NCBI GenBank assembly: GCA_900547255.1
Contig: URGC01000127.1
Location: forward strand, 1-5,896
Origin: an uncultured Eubacterium sp.
Lineage (GTDB): Bacteria; Bacillota; Clostridia; Lachnospirales; Lachnospiraceae
Reading direction: 5' to 3'
DNA length: 5,896 nt
A model generated the notes under the pieces. The model made no database searches, had not been told where the DNA came from, and was given only the letters and a program-made list of their open reading frames with translations. The first letter of the stretch is position 1, and each line of letters opens with the position of its first letter. This document shows positions 5,301-5,896 of the stretch, in pieces. Both the position numbers and the translations under genes were made by a program.

Positions 5301-5896
5301 CTTTCAGGACACCATGTTGTTAAGAATTCATTTGCTTACAATAATAAGGCAAAGGGTGTTGATTCTAACTCATGCCCAGATATAGAGGTATATGATTGTA
5401 CATCTTATAACAACAATTCATACAACTATGCACTCTATTCTAACACAGGAATTGAGACAGCATTCAAGGCAGAAGGCAATGTATCATACAAGGATGTCAA
5501 TGTAGATATTGTTGAGCAGTTCAAGACATCAGCTAACAATACAATTGATACTACTAAGAACTACTTCTGGACAGAAGTTGCAGTAGCTAATGCCAAGGAG
5601 AAGAAGGGTACAACACCTAACGCAGACTGGTTCAAGAATGTAAAGACTGGTGTTCTTCCAGGACGTAATGATGATGGTACAATCAAGATGGGAACTCTTC
5701 TTAAACTCACAGATGCAGCTCCAGCTAATGCAGGTGCTAACTTTGAGAATACTAAATATGCTATGGACACAGTACTTGCACAGTTCAATGTGACAAGAGA
5801 CATTCCACAGGCGGGAGAGCTTACAGCAGCCAAGGGTGGCAGCTCATCAGCAGGCATAATCATTGCAATTATTGTTATAATTGTTGTGGCTGGTGG
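2364..5896 (+). CDS. Secreted, membrane-anchored family 9 pectate lyase (3' end beyond window)
   Basis: At least 1177 residues in an uninterrupted frame. The enzyme should cleave polygalacturonate by calcium-dependent beta-elimination outside the cell. Residues 1-34 are a signal peptide: KRSARR, a hydrophobic core, and likely AKA cleavage after A34. Beta-rich modules follow at about 36-175, 187-287, 288-377 (fibronectin III-like), 379-620 and 636-732. The PL9 beta-helix, about 740-1130, opens with DGKGTESSPL (750-759). D907, D931, D932 and D935 have exactly the spacing of the calcium ligands I recall for Dickeya Pel9A (209, 233, 234, 237). K974 in GNGFKMGG is the expected catalytic base. Residues 1163-1177 (AGIIIAIIVIIVVAG) begin a transmembrane anchor. 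ATG 2364 has AAGGAGGGG (2349-2357) well placed. It is much longer than a bare PL9 enzyme of about 400 residues. The stop codon is not in the window. Confidence 0.93.
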   Translation, partial: MKRSARRIFAALAAIILVAGMIPLDFTGVVVAKAATELKLDASTLAEGSIKANKEANGFTITAGCEIDANTKTLDNGMEVTKRIKLGGAGSASSKSVTFKTTDAAKVVAYSLSSGDDVRSLALYKDDGTLISEQPAKVGGSILEEQVYEIEEAGSYYLASTAKGINIYYISVTEGGLEEIVRNPWSSVMTPSLTSATAENGKITVSFNMKVGSRVADACDQVEVVMSDESGKEVAKETYAKKGDSGSVEFTPTASGTYKFTATASRKDETDVKTSNEISAGFTLPLAKPTVRALTENNGGTMKVVWSAVPEATSYELYSKTGSEEYKLVKEIESNASGEVSYSVPSLNKGSKYDFQVIAKRGSDVSEAGEAKDCVVRNEAERDWIAARFGTSTSDEANRVEGNIYDGLKLYSCTSKANGSIDKKGGKLNASDPYDGITYYYTKVDPTKENFEISGTFTIDYLNPSPDGQEGFAIIVRDSIGENGVNSSAFYTNSASFIASKVQYTNEDGATKSIKDGIGYRFYTGVTSTTDTPKTGQVTATSGAFDTKLQIEQGGSYTFTVKMDNTGYRVIYKDAAGNENIQTLYGRNELLKIDATSVYVGFAAARGCNVTVKDIKFTTSNPATDAPDEGKPVEKVAADYKISSASTSGSQTYNLVFSANADGKVVIKKGGSTIVKETAVKAGEDLVTEVKLSNGDNKFKAVFTPDAGYKPGDNKEMESYEKATIEKTVKCKSYGNPGEKIIVSPEGTADGKGTESSPLDIKTAVAYVQPGQQIICKAGKYKLSEGIKIEEGINGTADQRIYLLSDPDDKKNAAVFDFNAEGKGFVFWGDYWYVKGISVTNTADGQKGIQVAGDNNVFELVKTYKNGNTGLQISGQSTDPASKWPMNNLILNCSSYENCDAAMEDADGFAAKLTTGEGNVFYGCMAYNNADDGWDCFAKTATGPIGAVTVINSIAYKNGYLADGKEAGNGNGFKMGGSALSGHHVVKNSFAYNNKAKGVDSNSCPDIEVYDCTSYNNNSYNYALYSNTGIETAFKAEGNVSYKDVNVDIVEQFKTSANNTIDTTKNYFWTEVAVANAKEKKGTTPNADWFKNVKTGVLPGRNDDGTIKMGTLLKLTDAAPANAGANFENTKYAMDTVLAQFNVTRDIPQAGELTAAKGGSSSAGIIIAIIVIIVVAG

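Noticed and set aside
5561..5863. A 100-codon - strand frame inside the lyase C-terminal part
   Set aside because: It is antisense to the PL9 domain end and anchor. Its length follows from the lyase's codon usage.
2364..5896. Frameshift or fusion of separate genes in the long lyase frame
   Set aside because: Reading it codon by codon shows no stop, no internal ribosome binding site with a plausible new start, and consistent codon use throughout.

Overview
The window looks like chromosomal DNA from a pectin-degrading gut Firmicute of the Lachnospiraceae, with Lachnospira (Eubacterium) eligens or a close relative the best guess. The reasons are AT-rich intergenic DNA, strong AGGAGG-type ribosome binding sites, TATAAT promoters, U-tailed terminators, and a very large secreted family 9 pectate lyase with a C-terminal membrane anchor. 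The species is inferred from gene content and style, not from a marker gene.

Layout, all genes on the + strand: (1) Positions 1-1002 hold one Lrp/AsnC-family regulator gene (264-719). It is bracketed by two copies of a hairpin-forming repeat in opposite orientation (1-60, cut by the window edge, and 833-909). A strong intrinsic terminator (185-231) sits just upstream of the regulator's ribosome binding site. Two more terminators follow the gene (778-816 and 948-1002), with the second repeat copy between them. (2) Positions 1003-1319 contain no convincing gene, only AT-rich DNA with short direct and inverted repeats. (3) A promoter with a palindrome over its -10 box leads into a LacX-type aldose 1-epimerase homologue (1382-2248). 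(4) The 115-base gap before the next gene is almost entirely nested inverted repeats (2255-2350) ending at the Shine-Dalgarno sequence. A promoter-like TATAAT lies inside it. (5) The rest of the window (2364 to the right edge) is one uninterrupted reading frame of at least 1177 residues: signal peptide, four or five beta-rich accessory modules, a PL9 parallel beta-helix catalytic domain with the expected calcium-binding aspartates and catalytic lysine, and a hydrophobic anchor cut by the window end.

The two enzyme genes fit a sugar-harvesting theme. The lyase would cut polygalacturonate at the cell surface, and the epimerase homologue would interconvert sugar anomers inside the cell. The regulator cannot be tied to them from sequence alone, because terminators and repeats separate it from both. 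The observations most worth a second look are the nested inverted repeats before the lyase, the inverted repeat pair around the regulator with a possible small transcript starting at the second copy, and the terminator in the regulator's leader.
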